From contig NZ_KZ984553.1 in NCBI RefSeq assembly GCF_003574445.1, forward strand, positions 1-64,000: DNA of 64,000 nt, given 5' to 3'. Source of the stretch: Streptomyces sp. YIM 130001 (GTDB lineage: Bacteria > Actinomycetota > Actinomycetes > Streptomycetales > Streptomycetaceae). The notes below the pieces were generated by a model. It did no database searches. It saw only the letters and a program-made list of their open reading frames with translations, and was not told the origin of the DNA. The position numbers and the translations under genes are program-made. Positions 52,365 through 60,607 of this stretch are shown piece after piece. The stretch's first letter is position 1. Each line of letters opens with the position of its first letter.

Positions 52365-53660
52365 ATGACGAACGCGACGATCGACCTGACGAAGCTGGCG
52401 GCCGTCGACTCCCGGCGCGCCGCCAGGCTGTTGCAGGGGGTGCGCGCCGCGACGCTGTCCGGCGAGGCACCACCGGTGGAGCCTCGGCCGGTCATCGAGG
52501 AGTCCTGGGGGCGGATGCTCCGCGGCGGCGTCGATCCGGAACACGACGTACGGGCGGGCCTGTTGTCACTCGCGGACCTGGAGCGGCGACGGCGGAACTC
52601 GACGCTCCAGGAGATCCTGCCCGTGCTGCGCGAGGGCCTGGTCTCCATCGCGGACGCGGCGCACCACATCATGGTCGTCGGCGACGCGGACGCGCGCGTC
52701 CTGTGGCGCGAGGGTCATCCGACCGTGCTGCACAAGGCCGACGAACTGGGCTTCGAACTCGGCGCGGACTGGCGGGAGTCCACCGTCGGCACCAATGGCG
52801 TGGGCACTCCCCTGGTGGCCCGCAGGCCCGTGCAGGTCTTCTCGGCCGAGCACTTCGTGCGCAGTCACCACGCGTGGACCTGCGCGGGGGCGCCGGTCAC
52901 CGACCCGCGCAACGGCCGGCTGATCGGTGTGGTCGACGTCAGCGGCCCGTTCGACACGATGCACCCCTCGACGCTCGCCCTGGTCCGTTCCGTGGCCCGG
53001 CTCGCCGAGGCCGAGCTGCGCAACCGGCATCTGGCCGCCCTCGACCGGCTGCGGACGGTGGCGGTTCCGCTGCTCTCGCGGACGGGTGGACGCGCCCTGG
53101 TGGTGGACTCCAACGGCTGGCCGGCGGCGGTCCACGGCATGTCCCCGGTCGACCGGGTAGTGCTGCCCAAGGGCTTCGGCCCGGGCGACACCTCGGTTCC
53201 AGGGCTGGGCGAGTGTGCCGTCGAGCCGCTGCCCGGCGGCTGGCTGCTGAGGCTGGGCACCGGGTCGTCGGCACACGCGGGAGCGTCCCGGGTCGTCCTG
53301 GACCTGGGCACGCGGCGCACCTGGACGATCACCGTCTCGGGGGCGTCCGGCAGCTGGACGCACGAGCTGTCCCCGCGCCACGCGGAGCTGCTGTACCTGC
53401 TGGCGGCGGATCCCTCGGGCCGTACGGCGGCGGGGCTCGCGGAGGATGTGTTCGGTGATCCGAGCCGGGCGGTGACGGTGCGCGCGGAGCTGTCGCGGGT
53501 GCGGCGCTATCTGGCGGGTGTCCTTGCGCACCGGCCGTACCGGTTCCACGAGGATGCCCGGGTCGAGGTCGTGCTGCCGGGCGATCCGGCGGCGCTGCTG
53601 CCGCACTCGACGGCGCCGGCGGTGGTCCGGGCCCGTGCGGGCGGAGGGTCCCCGCGGTGA
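52365..53660 (+). CDS. GAF-domain transcriptional regulator (AcoR-type sensor half)
   Basis: A 431-residue regulator. The N-terminal helices (about 1-95) resemble the opening of AcoR-type regulators. A GAF domain follows at 95-235 (ADWRESTVGTNGVGTPLVA, RPVQVFSAEHFVRSHHAW, RLIGVVDVSGPFD). The sigma-54 ATPase domain of AcoR is absent, and the C-terminus has a winged-helix-like part near 330-410 (SPRHAELLYLLAADPSG, TVRAELSRVRRYL). Such proteins often control neighbouring dehydrogenase genes in Streptomyces, here possibly the AidB-like gene. The ATG has GGAGGG four bases away. Confidence 0.8.
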   Translation: MTNATIDLTKLAAVDSRRAARLLQGVRAATLSGEAPPVEPRPVIEESWGRMLRGGVDPEHDVRAGLLSLADLERRRRNSTLQEILPVLREGLVSIADAAHHIMVVGDADARVLWREGHPTVLHKADELGFELGADWRESTVGTNGVGTPLVARRPVQVFSAEHFVRSHHAWTCAGAPVTDPRNGRLIGVVDVSGPFDTMHPSTLALVRSVARLAEAELRNRHLAALDRLRTVAVPLLSRTGGRALVVDSNGWPAAVHGMSPVDRVVLPKGFGPGDTSVPGLGECAVEPLPGGWLLRLGTGSSAHAGASRVVLDLGTRRTWTITVSGASGSWTHELSPRHAELLYLLAADPSGRTAAGLAEDVFGDPSRAVTVRAELSRVRRYLAGVLAHRPYRFHEDARVEVVLPGDPAALLPHSTAPAVVRARAGGGSPR

Positions 53661-53720
53661 GCGGGAGTCGCGGTGAGCCGGAGTCCCTGATGAGCGGGTA
53701 CGGGACCGTCTCGTGGGGCT

Positions 53721-53756
53721 TTGTCGTGGACGTACGGGCCGTGGTTCGCTGACCGT
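53721..53756 (+). promoter_or_regulatory. Leaderless promoter of the GNAT gene
   Basis: TTGTCG (53721) and TTCGCT (53745) are separated by 18 bp, and the latter ends six bases before the ATG. This is a good match to the principal sigma factor pattern with transcription starting at the start codon. Confidence 0.55.
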
Positions 53757-54323
53757 ATGAGCATCACTGTGACCACCTGGTCCCTCGAGCAGACCTCCCC
53801 CGACGACCTCGTTCCGGCGGCCGTGCCGCCGGGGGACGTCCGTGTCGTGCGCGCGGAGGTCCCGTCGCCCGAGTTCAGCCGCTTTCTGTACACCGCGGTG
53901 GGCGGGGACATCCGCTGGACCGACCGGCTCGCGCTGTCCTACGCGGACTGGAGCGCCGAACTGGAGCGTCCGGGTGTCGAGACGTGGGTGGCGTACGAGA
54001 AGGGGACTCCGGCCGGATACCTGGAGCTGGCCGGCCGCGAGGAGGGGGTCGTGGAGGTGGTCTACTTCGGCCTGATCCCGGCGTTCCGCGGCCGCCGCAT
54101 CGGCGGCCATCTCCTCTCGTACGGCACGGCGCGCGCCTGGGACCTGGCGGAACGCTGGCCGGGACGCGCTCCGACGAAGCGCGTGTGGCTGCACACGTGC
54201 AGCAAGGACGGCCCGCACGCGAGGCCCAATTACGAGCGCCGCGGCTTCCGCCTCTTCGAGACGAAGACGGAGGAGGAGCCGGACGTGACCACACCGGGCC
54301 CGTGGCCGGGAGCCACCGGCTGA
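53757..54323 (+). CDS. GNAT family N-acetyltransferase
   Basis: A 188-residue acyl-CoA-dependent N-acyltransferase. Acetyl-CoA binding is seen in VVYFGLIPAFRGRRIGGHLL (about residues 100-119), followed by a beta strand and HARPNYERRGFRLFE, which places the catalytic region. The substrate is unknown. The ATG has no ribosome site but a leaderless-type promoter. The C-terminal 20 residues are low-complexity. An 8-bp repeat array begins about 50 bp after the stop. Confidence 0.82.
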   Translation: MSITVTTWSLEQTSPDDLVPAAVPPGDVRVVRAEVPSPEFSRFLYTAVGGDIRWTDRLALSYADWSAELERPGVETWVAYEKGTPAGYLELAGREEGVVEVVYFGLIPAFRGRRIGGHLLSYGTARAWDLAERWPGRAPTKRVWLHTCSKDGPHARPNYERRGFRLFETKTEEEPDVTTPGPWPGATG

Positions 54324-54370
54324 CGCTCTTTCCAGGGGCCGGCACAGAACGGGTCGGCCCCGAGCCCCTC

Positions 54371-54426
54371 CGGCTCTCCGGCTCTCCGGCTCTCCGGCTC
54401 TCCGGCTCTCCGGCTCTCCGGCTCTC
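54371..54426. repeat. Microsatellite-like 8-bp repeat, seven perfect copies
   Basis: CGGCTCTC is repeated seven times without interruption (56 bp). It lies between the GNAT gene and the sulfur operon, outside any supported gene. Copy number should vary by slippage. Confidence 0.95.
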
Positions 54427-54595
54427 CAAAGCCTCGCCGACGCTTGGGGAGACCCGCCGGCAGGAGTCTCGGAATGAGGCGGGACCGGGAGCCCATAAAC
54501 CAGGCATAGCCGCACAAACCACCATCCTGCCAGGCGTGACCACCCCCACACCGTCCCAGCAAACGAGACCAACCCGTCCGCATCGCGGACAACGG

Positions 54596-54631
54596 TGGAC
54601 TGCCCAAAGACCCACGTGCCACGCTTCCGTC
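54596..54631 (+). promoter_or_regulatory. Promoter of the sulfur operon leader peptide
   Basis: TGGACT (54596-54601), an 18-bp spacer and CACGCT (54620-54625) are followed by six bases and the ATG of the leader peptide. The leader would thus be translated from a leaderless end of the operon transcript. Confidence 0.5.
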
Positions 54632-54715
54632 ATGTCTCGAGCCGGAATTGCCTTGGTGAGTCGACGTCACGTCGACCTCGGACGCGTGTTCAGCGCCATC
54701 TGTCCGGCGAACTGA
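54632..54715 (+). CDS. Putative leader peptide of the sulfur assimilation operon (27 residues)
   Basis: A 27-codon ORF whose product starts MSRAGIALVSRRHVDLGR and ends SAICPAN. This pattern, with RRHVDL followed by a C-P near the end, matches the short putative leader peptides found upstream of sulfur-uptake and cysteine genes in actinomycetes. The single cysteine codon (TGT) sits four codons before the stop, so ribosome stalling at it under cysteine shortage could change folding of the downstream RNA. The stop codon lies inside the left arm of a candidate hairpin. It is probably a cis-regulatory ORF, not a working protein. Confidence 0.8.
   Translation: MSRAGIALVSRRHVDLGRVFSAICPAN
54660..54676 (+). 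promoter_or_regulatory. Inverted repeat inside the leader ORF
   Basis: GTCGACGT and ACGTCGAC form a perfect 8-bp inverted repeat with a single central base. In RNA it could form only a tight stem; as DNA it is a 17-bp near-palindrome suited to a dimeric protein. It falls on the SRRHVD codons. Confidence 0.4.
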
Positions 54716-54751
54716 CGCTGCACCCAGCGGGCCCGTCGCGGCCCCCGTCAG
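54712..54751 (+). promoter_or_regulatory. Candidate attenuator hairpin after the leader peptide
   Basis: CTGACG, which contains the leader stop codon, pairs with CGTCAG; inside it GGGCC pairs with GGCCC around a six-base loop. An internal loop separates the two stems. The position directly after the leader ORF fits a structure controlled by the stalled ribosome. The following 54752-54953 shows no other clear structure. Confidence 0.4.
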
Positions 54752-54953
54752 TTGTCCCGCCGCCCGCACCTCCTGCTTCTCCAGCTCAGAGCCCCACTGC
54801 GTCGGCCGCCCGCCACCACCGGCTGCCGATGGTCTTTTCTCCCTGACCCGCTGCGCAACGACGCGCGCGTACGTCTGCCCACCGTTCGCCTCGTGATCGT
54901 GCCCGCATACGCAGGTCAGAGCCGCTTTCCTGCTGCCTTGAAGGACGTAACCC

Positions 54954-56648
54954 ATGCCCGCCACACCCGAGAAACCGCCCGTCACGCCCCGCCGCAAGGC
55001 GAGCCGTCACCGTGGTGAGGGCCAGTGGGCCGTAGGGCACTTCACCCCGCTGAACGGGAACGAGCAGTTCAAGAAGGACGACGACGGTCTCAATGTGCGG
55101 ACACGCATTGAGACGATCTACTCGAAGTCCGGATTCGACTCGATCGACCCCAACGACCTGCGCGGGCGCATGCGCTGGTGGGGCCTGTACACCCAGCGCA
55201 AGCCCGGGATCGACGGCGGCAAGACGGCCGTCCTCGAGCCCGAGGAGCTGGACGACAAGTACTTCATGCTGCGGGTCCGCATCGACGGCGGCCGGCTGAC
55301 CACCGAGCAGTTGCGGGTCGTCGGCCAGATCTCCGAGGAGTTCGCCCGCGGTACGGCGGACATCACCGACCGGCAGAACATCCAGTACCACTGGATCCGG
55401 ATCGAGGACGTGCCGGAGATCTGGCGCCGGCTCGAAGAGGTCGGGCTCTCCACCACCGAGGCCTGCGGCGACACCCCGCGCGTCATCCTCGGCTCGCCGG
55501 TCGCCGGAATCGCCGCGGACGAGATCATCGACGGCACACCGGCGATCGACGAGATCAACCGGCGCTTCATCGGCAATCCGGCCTTCTCGAACCTGCCGCG
55601 CAAGTTCAAGACCGCCGTCTCCGGTTCGCCGCTGCTCGACGTCGCCCACGAGATCAACGACGTGGCCTTCGTCGGCGTCGAACACCCCGAGCACGGGCCC
55701 GGATTCGACGTCTGGGTCGGTGGCGGCCTGTCCACCAACCCGAAGCTGGGCCAGCGCCTCGGCGCCTGGGTGCCGCTCGACGAGGTGCCGGAGGTCTTCG
55801 AGGGAGTCATCTCGATCTTCCGCGACTACGGCTACCGGCGGCTGCGCACCCGTGCCCGGCTGAAGTTCCTGCTCGCCGACTGGGGCGTGGAGAAGTTCCG
55901 CCAGATCCTCCAGGACGAGTACCTGAAGCGCGAGCTCATCGACGGGCCCGCACCCGCCGAGCCGGCATCGCGCTGGCGCGACCACGTCGGCGTGCACCGG
56001 CAGCGTGACGGCCGCTTCTACGTGGGCTTCGCACCGCGCGTCGGCCGGGTGGACGGCGCCACGCTCACCAAGATCGCCGAAACCGCGGCGGAGCACGGAT
56101 CGGGCCGTCTGCGTACCACCGCCGAGCAGAAGATGATCGTGCTCGACGTCGAGGAGCAGCAGGTCGACTCGCTGGTGTCCGCGCTCGAGGCCCTGGATCT
56201 GACGGTCCGCCCCTCTCCGTTCCGGCGCGGCACGATGGCCTGCACCGGCATCGAGTTCTGCAAGCTCGCGATCGTGGAGACCAAGGCCCGCGGCTCCTGG
56301 CTGATCGACGAACTCGAGCGCCGCATCCCGCAGTTCGAAGAGCCCATCACCATCAACATCAACGGCTGCCCGAACGCCTGCGCCCGTATCCAGGTCGCCG
56401 ACATCGGTCTCAAGGGCCAACTGGTCCTGAACGACGACGGCAACCAGGTCGAGGGCTACCAGGTCCACCTCGGCGGAGCTCTGGGGCTCGAGGCCGGGTT
56501 CGGCCGCAAGGTCCGCGGGCTCAAGGTCACGGCCGACGAACTGCCGGACTACATCGAGCGCGTCCTGAAGCGGTTCGAGGCCGAGCGCGAGGAGGGCGAG
56601 CGGTTCGCCTCCTGGACCGCCCGTGCCGACGACAAGGCCCTGTCATGA
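54954..56648 (+). CDS. sirA: Assimilatory sulfite reductase (ferredoxin-type, nitrite/sulfite reductase family)
   Basis: A 564-residue siroheme and [4Fe-4S] enzyme that reduces sulfite to sulfide in the cytoplasm. The cluster ligands are Cys430 and Cys436 (C-x5-C in TMACTGIEFC) and Cys472 and Cys476 (C-x3-C in NGCPNACAR). Two ferredoxin-like half-domains and siroheme-binding halves fill the rest. It could in principle reduce nitrite, but the neighbours cysH, cysC, cysD and cysN show it works in sulfur. The ATG has AAGGA nine bases away. The stop overlaps the next start (ATGA). Confidence 0.95.
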   Translation: MPATPEKPPVTPRRKASRHRGEGQWAVGHFTPLNGNEQFKKDDDGLNVRTRIETIYSKSGFDSIDPNDLRGRMRWWGLYTQRKPGIDGGKTAVLEPEELDDKYFMLRVRIDGGRLTTEQLRVVGQISEEFARGTADITDRQNIQYHWIRIEDVPEIWRRLEEVGLSTTEACGDTPRVILGSPVAGIAADEIIDGTPAIDEINRRFIGNPAFSNLPRKFKTAVSGSPLLDVAHEINDVAFVGVEHPEHGPGFDVWVGGGLSTNPKLGQRLGAWVPLDEVPEVFEGVISIFRDYGYRRLRTRARLKFLLADWGVEKFRQILQDEYLKRELIDGPAPAEPASRWRDHVGVHRQRDGRFYVGFAPRVGRVDGATLTKIAETAAEHGSGRLRTTAEQKMIVLDVEEQQVDSLVSALEALDLTVRPSPFRRGTMACTGIEFCKLAIVETKARGSWLIDELERRIPQFEEPITININGCPNACARIQVADIGLKGQLVLNDDGNQVEGYQVHLGGALGLEAGFGRKVRGLKVTADELPDYIERVLKRFEAEREEGERFASWTARADDKALS

Positions 56649-56824
56649 GCGAGCGTGCCGCGCCCTTCCACTGCCCGTACTGCGGCGACGAGGACCTGCG
56701 TCCGAACGAGACGGGGCACGGCGCCTGGGAATGCGCAGCCTGCAACCGGGCCTTCCAGCTGAAGTTCCTCGGGCTGCTGGCCCGTGGAGTTCAGCGCAAC
56801 GACAGTGGAGGGGACGAGATATGA
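56645..56824 (+). CDS. Small zinc-ribbon protein of the sulfur operon (59 residues)
   Basis: A 59-residue ORF between sirA and cysH. The product holds CPYCG and CAACN (two C-x2-C pairs 18 residues apart), a typical zinc or iron ribbon, followed by the hydrophobic FQLKFLGLLARG. It overlaps the sirA stop by four bases and the cysH start by four bases, so it is almost certainly translated. It may be a cofactor chaperone or electron-carrier partner of one of the flanking enzymes (inference). Confidence 0.85.
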   Translation: MSERAAPFHCPYCGDEDLRPNETGHGAWECAACNRAFQLKFLGLLARGVQRNDSGGDEI

Positions 56825-57534
56825 CGGTGGCTCAGAACTCTGCACGTACCGAGGCCGAGACTCGGGCGCTCGCCGAGCAGGCGGGGCGCGATCTGGAGGA
56901 CGCCTCACCGCTCGAGATCCTCCGGTGGGCGGCCGAGACCTTCGGCGGCCGTTTCTGCGTGACCTCCTCGATGGAGGACGCCGTGGTGGCTCATCTGGCC
57001 TCGCGTGCGTTCCCCGGAGTGGATGTGGTGTTCCTCGACACCGGCTACCACTTCCCCGAGACGCTCGGCACCGCCGATGCGGTCGGCGCGGTGATGGACG
57101 TCAACCTGATCACCCTGACCCCGCGGCAGTCCGTCGCCGAACAGGACGCGGAGCACGGCCCGCAGTTGCACGACCGCGATCCCGACCTGTGCTGCGCACT
57201 GCGTAAGGTCAAGCCGCTCGAAGAGGGCCTGACCGGCTACGACGCCTGGGCGACGGGCCTGCGCAGGGACGAGTCCCCGACCCGGGCGAACACCCCGGTG
57301 GTCGGCTGGGACGAGAAGCGCCGCAAGGTCAAGATCGCCCCGATCGCCCGCTGGACACAGCGGGACGTGGATGCCTACGTCGCCGAACACGGCGTCCTGA
57401 CCAACCCCCTTCTGGAAGACGGCTACCCCTCCATCGGCTGCGCCCCCTGCACCCGCCGGGTCCTCGAGGGCGAGGACGCCCGCGCCGGCCGCTGGGCCGG
57501 AAGCTCGAAGACGGAATGCGGGCTGCACGGCTGA
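56821..57534 (+). CDS. cysH: Adenylyl-sulfate/phosphoadenylyl-sulfate reductase
   Basis: A 237-residue reductase that makes sulfite from activated sulfate. The cysteine pair Cys124-Cys125 (DLCCALRKVKPL) and Cys207/Cys210 (GCAPCTRR) ligate a [4Fe-4S] cluster, which marks the APS-using type. The C-terminal ECGLH (Cys233) is the catalytic cysteine. GGAGGGG nine bases upstream supports the ATG, which overlaps the zinc-ribbon stop by four bases. The residue pattern therefore favours APS over PAPS as substrate. Confidence 0.93.
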   Translation: MTVAQNSARTEAETRALAEQAGRDLEDASPLEILRWAAETFGGRFCVTSSMEDAVVAHLASRAFPGVDVVFLDTGYHFPETLGTADAVGAVMDVNLITLTPRQSVAEQDAEHGPQLHDRDPDLCCALRKVKPLEEGLTGYDAWATGLRRDESPTRANTPVVGWDEKRRKVKIAPIARWTQRDVDAYVAEHGVLTNPLLEDGYPSIGCAPCTRRVLEGEDARAGRWAGSSKTECGLHG

Positions 57535-58091
57535 TGACAACTCTGGGAGACACGTACGTGACCGGTGCCACGATCTGGCTCACGGGACTGCCGAGCGCCG
57601 GCAAGACCACCCTCGCCCATGTGGCGGCGGACCGGCTGCGCGAGGCCGGACATCGCGTGGAGGTACTCGACGGCGACGAGATCCGGGAGTTCCTCTCGGC
57701 CGGTCTCGGCTTCACCCGCGAGGACCGGGACACCAATGTGCAGCGCATCGGCTTCGTCGCCGAACTCCTCGCGAGCCAGGGCGTGAAGGTCCTGGTCCCG
57801 GTGATCGCGCCGTACGCCGACAGCCGCGAGGCCGTGCGCAAGCGGCACCAGCGCGAGGGCACCGGATACGTCGAGGTGCACATCGCCACTCCGGTCGAGG
57901 TGTGCAGCGAGCGTGACGTGAAGGGCCTGTACGCCAAGCAGGCCGCGGGTGAGATCTCCGGTCTGACCGGTGTCGACGACCCGTACGAGGAGCCCGAGTC
58001 GCCCGATCTGCGGATCGAGGCGCACCAGCAGTCCGTACAGGAGTCCGCGGCCGCGCTGCACGCGCTGCTCGGTGAGAGGGGTCTGGCATGA
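57534..58091 (+). CDS. cysC: Adenylyl-sulfate kinase
   Basis: A 185-residue kinase that phosphorylates APS to PAPS. The P-loop is GLPSAGKT (residues 18-25), and the family motifs DGDEIR, FTREDRDTNV and DVKGLYAKQAAGEI follow. The start at 57534 gives a TGATG overlap with the cysH stop; a GTG eight codons in has GGGAG nine bases away and is an alternative. With an APS-type CysH, its product may serve sulfation rather than reduction. Confidence 0.9.
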   Translation: MTTLGDTYVTGATIWLTGLPSAGKTTLAHVAADRLREAGHRVEVLDGDEIREFLSAGLGFTREDRDTNVQRIGFVAELLASQGVKVLVPVIAPYADSREAVRKRHQREGTGYVEVHIATPVEVCSERDVKGLYAKQAAGEISGLTGVDDPYEEPESPDLRIEAHQQSVQESAAALHALLGERGLA

Positions 58092-59026
58092 CCACGAGTG
58101 CCACGGTGCTTGGCGAGGGCACCGACAGTCCGTACGCCCTGTCGCACCTCGACGCGCTCGAGTCCGAGGCGGTGCACATCTTCCGTGAGGTGGCGGGGGA
58201 ATTCGAGCGGCCGGTGATCCTGTTCTCCGGCGGCAAGGATTCGATCCTCATGCTGCATCTGGCGCTCAAGGCCTTCGCGCCGGCGACGGTGCCGTTCTCG
58301 CTGCTGCATGTGGACACCGGGCACAACTTCCCCGAGGTCCTCGAGTACCGCGACCGGGTGGTGGCCCGGCACGGGCTGCGCCTGCACGTGGCCTCGGTGC
58401 AGGACTACATCGACCGCGGTGCGCTGCGTGAACGGCCCGACGGGACCCGCAACCCGCTGCAGACCGTGCCGCTGACCGAGAAGATCCAGCAGGAGAGGTT
58501 CGACGCGGTCTTCGGCGGCGGACGGCGCGACGAGGAGAAGGCGCGCGCCAAGGAGCGGGTCTTCTCGCTGCGTGACGAGTTCTCCCAGTGGGACCCGCGC
58601 CGCCAGCGCCCCGAGCTGTGGCAGCTGTACAACGGCCGGCACGCACCGGGCGAACACGTACGGGTCTTCCCGCTGTCCAACTGGACCGAACTGGACGTGT
58701 GGCAGTACATCGCCCGTGAGGAGATCGAACTCCCGGGGATCTACTTCGCCCATGAGCGGGACGTGTTCCAGCGTTCCGGCATGTGGCTGACCGCCGGCGA
58801 GTGGGGCGGACCGCGCGAGGACGAGCCGGTGGTCAGGCGGCAGGTCCGCTACCGCACCGTCGGCGACATGTCCTGCACCGGTGCCGTCGACTCGGACGCC
58901 ACCACGCTGGAAGCCGTGATCACCGAGATCGCCGCCTCCCGGCTCACCGAGCGCGGCGCCACCCGGGCCGACGACAAGCTCTCCGAGGCCGCGATGGAAG
59001 ACCGCAAGCGCGAGGGGTACTTCTAA
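58088..59026 (+). CDS. cysD: Sulfate adenylyltransferase subunit 2
   Basis: A 312-residue ATP-pyrophosphatase that joins sulfate to AMP with CysN. The PP-loop SGGKDS lies at residues 47-52. The C-terminal region shows AMEDRKREGYF, the typical family end. The ATG overlaps the cysC stop (ATGA), which implies translational coupling. cysN starts directly after its stop. Confidence 0.95.
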   Translation: MTTSATVLGEGTDSPYALSHLDALESEAVHIFREVAGEFERPVILFSGGKDSILMLHLALKAFAPATVPFSLLHVDTGHNFPEVLEYRDRVVARHGLRLHVASVQDYIDRGALRERPDGTRNPLQTVPLTEKIQQERFDAVFGGGRRDEEKARAKERVFSLRDEFSQWDPRRQRPELWQLYNGRHAPGEHVRVFPLSNWTELDVWQYIAREEIELPGIYFAHERDVFQRSGMWLTAGEWGGPREDEPVVRRQVRYRTVGDMSCTGAVDSDATTLEAVITEIAASRLTERGATRADDKLSEAAMEDRKREGYF

Positions 59027-60379
59027 ATGACCACCATCAGCGGCCAGTTGGCCGACCTGTCGGCGACCACACTGCTGCGGTTCGCCACTGCGGGGTCCGT
59101 CGACGACGGCAAGTCCACTCTGGTGGGGCGGCTCCTGCACGACTCGAAGTCGGTGCTCACCGACCAGCTCGAGGCCGTCGAGCGGGTCTCGCTCGGCCGC
59201 GGCCAGGAGACGCCCGACCTGGCGTTGCTCACGGACGGGCTGCGGGCCGAGCGGGAGCAGGGCATCACGATCGACGTGGCGTACCGCTACTTCGCCACAC
59301 CCCGCCGCCGGTTCATCCTCGCCGACACCCCCGGCCATGTGCAGTACACCCGGAACATGGTCACCGGCGCCTCCACCGCCGAACTGACGGTGATCCTGGT
59401 CGACGCGCGCAACGGTGTCGTCGAGCAGACCCGCCGGCACGCCGCCCTCGCGGCACTGCTGCGCGTCCCGCACGTCGTCCTCGCGGTCAACAAGATGGAC
59501 CTCGTCGACTACGCGGAGCCGGTCTTCGCGAAGATCGCCGAGGAGTTCACCGCCTACGCCCTGGACCTCGGCGTCCCCGAGGTCACCACCGTCCCGATCT
59601 CCGCTCTGGCCGGGGACAACGTGGTGGAGCCGTCGGCGAACATGGACTGGTACGGCGGCCCGACCGTCCTCGAGCACCTGGAGACCGTGCCGGTCAGCCA
59701 CGACCTGGCCGACTGCCACGCCCGCTTCCCCGTGCAGTACGTGATTCGGCCGCAGAGCGCCGAGCACCCCGACTACCGGGGTTATGCGGGCCAGATCGCG
59801 GCGGGCAGCTTCCGGGTCGGCGAGCAGGTGGCCGTACTGCCCTCCGGGAAGACCTCCAAGGTCGTCGGGATCGACCTGCTCGGTACGCCCGTCGACGTGG
59901 CCTGGACCCCGCAGTCGGTGACGCTGCTGCTCGAGGACGACATCGACATCCCGCGCGGCGATCTGATCGTGCCGGCCGGCGACGTCCCCGCGGTGGGCCA
60001 GGACATCGAGGCGACCGTGTGCCACGTCGCGGACCGGCCCCTCACCGTCGGCCAGCGGGTGCTGCTCAAGCACACCACGCGCACGGTCAAGGCCATCGTC
60101 AAGGAGATCCCCTCGCGGCTGACCCTCGACGACCTGTCCCAGCACCCGGATCCGGGCAGCCTGGTGGCCAACGACATCGGCCGGGTGCGGGTGCGCACCG
60201 CCGAGCCGCTTGCCCTCGACGACTACGCGCATTCGCGGCGCACCGGCTCGTTCCTGCTGATCGACCCGGCGGACGGCACGACGCTGACCGCGGGCATGGC
60301 CGGCGAGGCCTTCGCCCCGTCCGACGGCGACGGCGACTCCTCTGCTCCCGAACCGGACGACGAGGGCTGGGACTTCTGA
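59027..60379 (+). CDS. cysN: Sulfate adenylyltransferase subunit 1 (GTPase)
   Basis: A 450-residue EF-Tu-like GTPase that drives CysD. G1 is AGSVDDGKST (22-31), G3 is DTPGHVQYT and G4 is NKMDL; two beta domains follow. It lacks the CysC fusion seen in some bacteria, in line with the separate cysC gene. The start codon follows the cysD stop without a gap. The last 20 residues are acidic. Confidence 0.94.
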   Translation: MTTISGQLADLSATTLLRFATAGSVDDGKSTLVGRLLHDSKSVLTDQLEAVERVSLGRGQETPDLALLTDGLRAEREQGITIDVAYRYFATPRRRFILADTPGHVQYTRNMVTGASTAELTVILVDARNGVVEQTRRHAALAALLRVPHVVLAVNKMDLVDYAEPVFAKIAEEFTAYALDLGVPEVTTVPISALAGDNVVEPSANMDWYGGPTVLEHLETVPVSHDLADCHARFPVQYVIRPQSAEHPDYRGYAGQIAAGSFRVGEQVAVLPSGKTSKVVGIDLLGTPVDVAWTPQSVTLLLEDDIDIPRGDLIVPAGDVPAVGQDIEATVCHVADRPLTVGQRVLLKHTTRTVKAIVKEIPSRLTLDDLSQHPDPGSLVANDIGRVRVRTAEPLALDDYAHSRRTGSFLLIDPADGTTLTAGMAGEAFAPSDGDGDSSAPEPDDEGWDF

Positions 60380-60477
60380 TGACCATCGATGTGTTCGCGA
60401 CCTTCGCGAAGGAGGGCGGCCGGGTAGGCAGCGGCCAGCTCGGCGCAGGGACCGGGGGTGTCGCGCGATGTGTGTGA
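60379..60477 (+). CDS. Hypothetical 32-residue ORF overlapping the cysN stop
   Basis: This ORF starts at the ATG of a TGATG overlap with cysN. The product begins MTIDVFATFAKEGGR and is followed by glycine-rich residues. Third-position G+C is high, as in real genes here. It has no recognisable domain and could be a coupled small protein, the remnant of a larger gene, or chance. A further small ORF (60477-60563) overlaps its stop in the same way. Confidence 0.3.
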   Translation: MTIDVFATFAKEGGRVGSGQLGAGTGGVARCV

Positions 60478-60607
60478 TGACGTACGCGCACCGCTCGCGC
60501 GCCCTCACCCCCCACCACCCGTACCGACGAAGACCTGCCGTTTCCCCGGCCACGTACCCGTAACCGAACGGGACGTGAGCGCCGGGCCTACGAGGGGATT
60601 GCCTCCC

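Larger units (their letters stand above)
54324..54631. other. Intergenic stretch upstream of the sulfur operon
   Basis: No gene is seen. It contains an 8-bp repeat array (54371-54426) and the promoter of the leader peptide at its end. Confidence 0.4.

Noticed and set aside
54716..54953. A SAM or other metabolite riboswitch in front of sirA
   Set aside because: No conserved riboswitch core could be recognised; the leader peptide explains the region better.
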